Of a stretch of DNA of 64,000 nucleotides, positions 63,397 to 64,000 are shown one piece after another (position 1 is the stretch's first letter; each line of letters opens with the position of its first letter). Made by a program: the position numbers and the translations under genes. A model generated the notes under the pieces. That model was not told the DNA's origin, made no database searches, and saw only the letters and a program-made list of their open reading frames with translations. Source of the stretch: Roseibium denhamense (GTDB lineage Bacteria > Pseudomonadota > Alphaproteobacteria > Rhizobiales > Stappiaceae); the NCBI RefSeq assembly GCF_009711415.1, contig NZ_SMLZ01000111.1:153801-217800 (forward strand), given 5' to 3'.

Positions 63397-64000
63397 CTAG
63401 CCCGTACGCGTTTTCAGCGCCCCTGCCAGGAACGGAAGAGCTGTTGTAAAAAGAACCACAATAAGCAAGGAGGCGCGCAAGGACACAAGGTCTCCGACAA
63501 AACCCAATAGGGGCGGTCCAAGAAGAAATGCGCCGTACCCGAGCGTTGCAACCGCGGCAAGAGCACGTCCTTTGGACATATGCGGATCACTTGCTGCCCG
63601 TGACATGGCAAGTGGAAACAGAACGGCATATCCGAGGCCCATGACAAAGCACCCGGCCCAAACCACCCACAAAGACCATCCAGATACAAATAATAGCCCG
63701 CCAAACAGAGCGGCGGCACCGCTGACCCTGGCAACCTTCACAGGACCGTGGGCGGCAATTATGCGGTCACCGGCAAAACGCATGACAACCATGGCGAACG
63801 AGAAAATGGCGAACGCTGTGGGAGCAAGGTAGTCCGGATATCCAAGATCCTGAATCTGATAAAGCGCCGCCCAGTCGGTCACGGCGCCCTCGCCAAGCGC
63901 GGCGATTAAGGCAACGACGCCGACGAGTGCGAGACCGCCCTTGGGAAGGGCCAGAAATGGCGCTCGCTCGCCCGTTCTTGAAACAGTATCGCTTTCCCAG
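63397..64000 (-). CDS. MFS transporter (3' part only)
   Basis: The C-terminal 200 residues of a major facilitator carrier; the start lies beyond the right edge. The frame is open to the last base and reads GEGAVTDWAALYQ, a block common in the YbjJ-like MFS group, then about six spans (FAIFSFAMVVMRFAGDRII, GAAALFGGLLFVSGWSLWVVW, ALAAVATLGYGAFLLGPPLLGFVGDLVSL and others). The conserved RFAGDRI loop follows the first of these. Substrate unknown. Confidence 0.85.
   Translation of the reverse strand, partial: WESDTVSRTGERAPFLALPKGGLALVGVVALIAALGEGAVTDWAALYQIQDLGYPDYLAPTAFAIFSFAMVVMRFAGDRIIAAHGPVKVARVSGAAALFGGLLFVSGWSLWVVWAGCFVMGLGYAVLFPLAMSRAASDPHMSKGRALAAVATLGYGAFLLGPPLLGFVGDLVSLRASLLIVVLFTTALPFLAGALKTRTG

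Overview
The window looks like chromosomal DNA of a free-living, probably marine alphaproteobacterium of the Hyphomicrobiales/Stappiaceae type (Labrenzia, Roseibium or Stappia-like). This is inferred from moderately high GC, CpdR, an sRNA with MmgR/suhB (alpha-r8) features, a ROSE-type heat-shock leader, TRAP and Liv-type ABC uptake operons, a BCCT carrier and a PomA/MotB-like motor pair. It is almost wholly coding. I see no insertion sequence, prophage, CRISPR array, rRNA or tRNA.

Layout: 1-4.8 kb holds the start of cpdR, an N-formylglutamate amidohydrolase, an MmgR-like sRNA, hisN, a lysophospholipase-like hydrolase, a secreted basic protein and an hsp20 gene behind a ROSE-like leader. 4.8-8.6 kb holds threonine aldolase and a four-gene bufferin operon (bufA precursor, DUF692 MNIO enzyme, DUF2063 partner, DoxX), a copper-related RiPP system described only recently. 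8.6-15.5 kb has a 600-bp non-coding stretch (candidate sRNA and direct repeats) and gltBD. 15.6-25.4 kb is cell-envelope and general functions: a DUF459 protein, lytic transglycosylase, an outer-membrane barrel, KpsF/KdsD, PomA/MotB, NfeD plus SPFH protein, and ferrochelatase.

25.5-33.9 kb is one operon on the minus strand: acyl-CoA synthetase, LivG, LivH, LivM, periplasmic binding protein, LivF, then a PaaK-like ligase with an altered P-loop. It probably imports a carboxylic acid and activates it with CoA. Divergent from it is a PAS hybrid kinase with an OmpR-type regulator (34.2-36.9 kb), preceded by a tandem repeat that may be the regulator's site. 36.9-44.1 kb is a TRAP operon (DctP, long DctQ, DctM with a large extra C-terminal domain) divergent from a Cache-domain kinase and NarL-type regulator.

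44.1-52.6 kb contains a C26 glutamine-hydrolase, a fused DUF1007-NicO metal exporter with a His-rich loop, a Leu/Phe/Val dehydrogenase, TetR and LysR regulators, and a COG0523 GTPase, WD40, DUF2937 operon likely linked to zinc. 52.7-64 kb carries an aminotransferase, a multi-sensor diguanylate cyclase, a universal stress protein with a BCCT transporter, a LacI regulator, a Pal-like lipoprotein, an L,D-transpeptidase, a DMT exporter, Ogt, a MarR regulator and the 3' part of an MFS carrier cut by the window edge. All functions are read from sequence motifs and remembered family features; no search was run.
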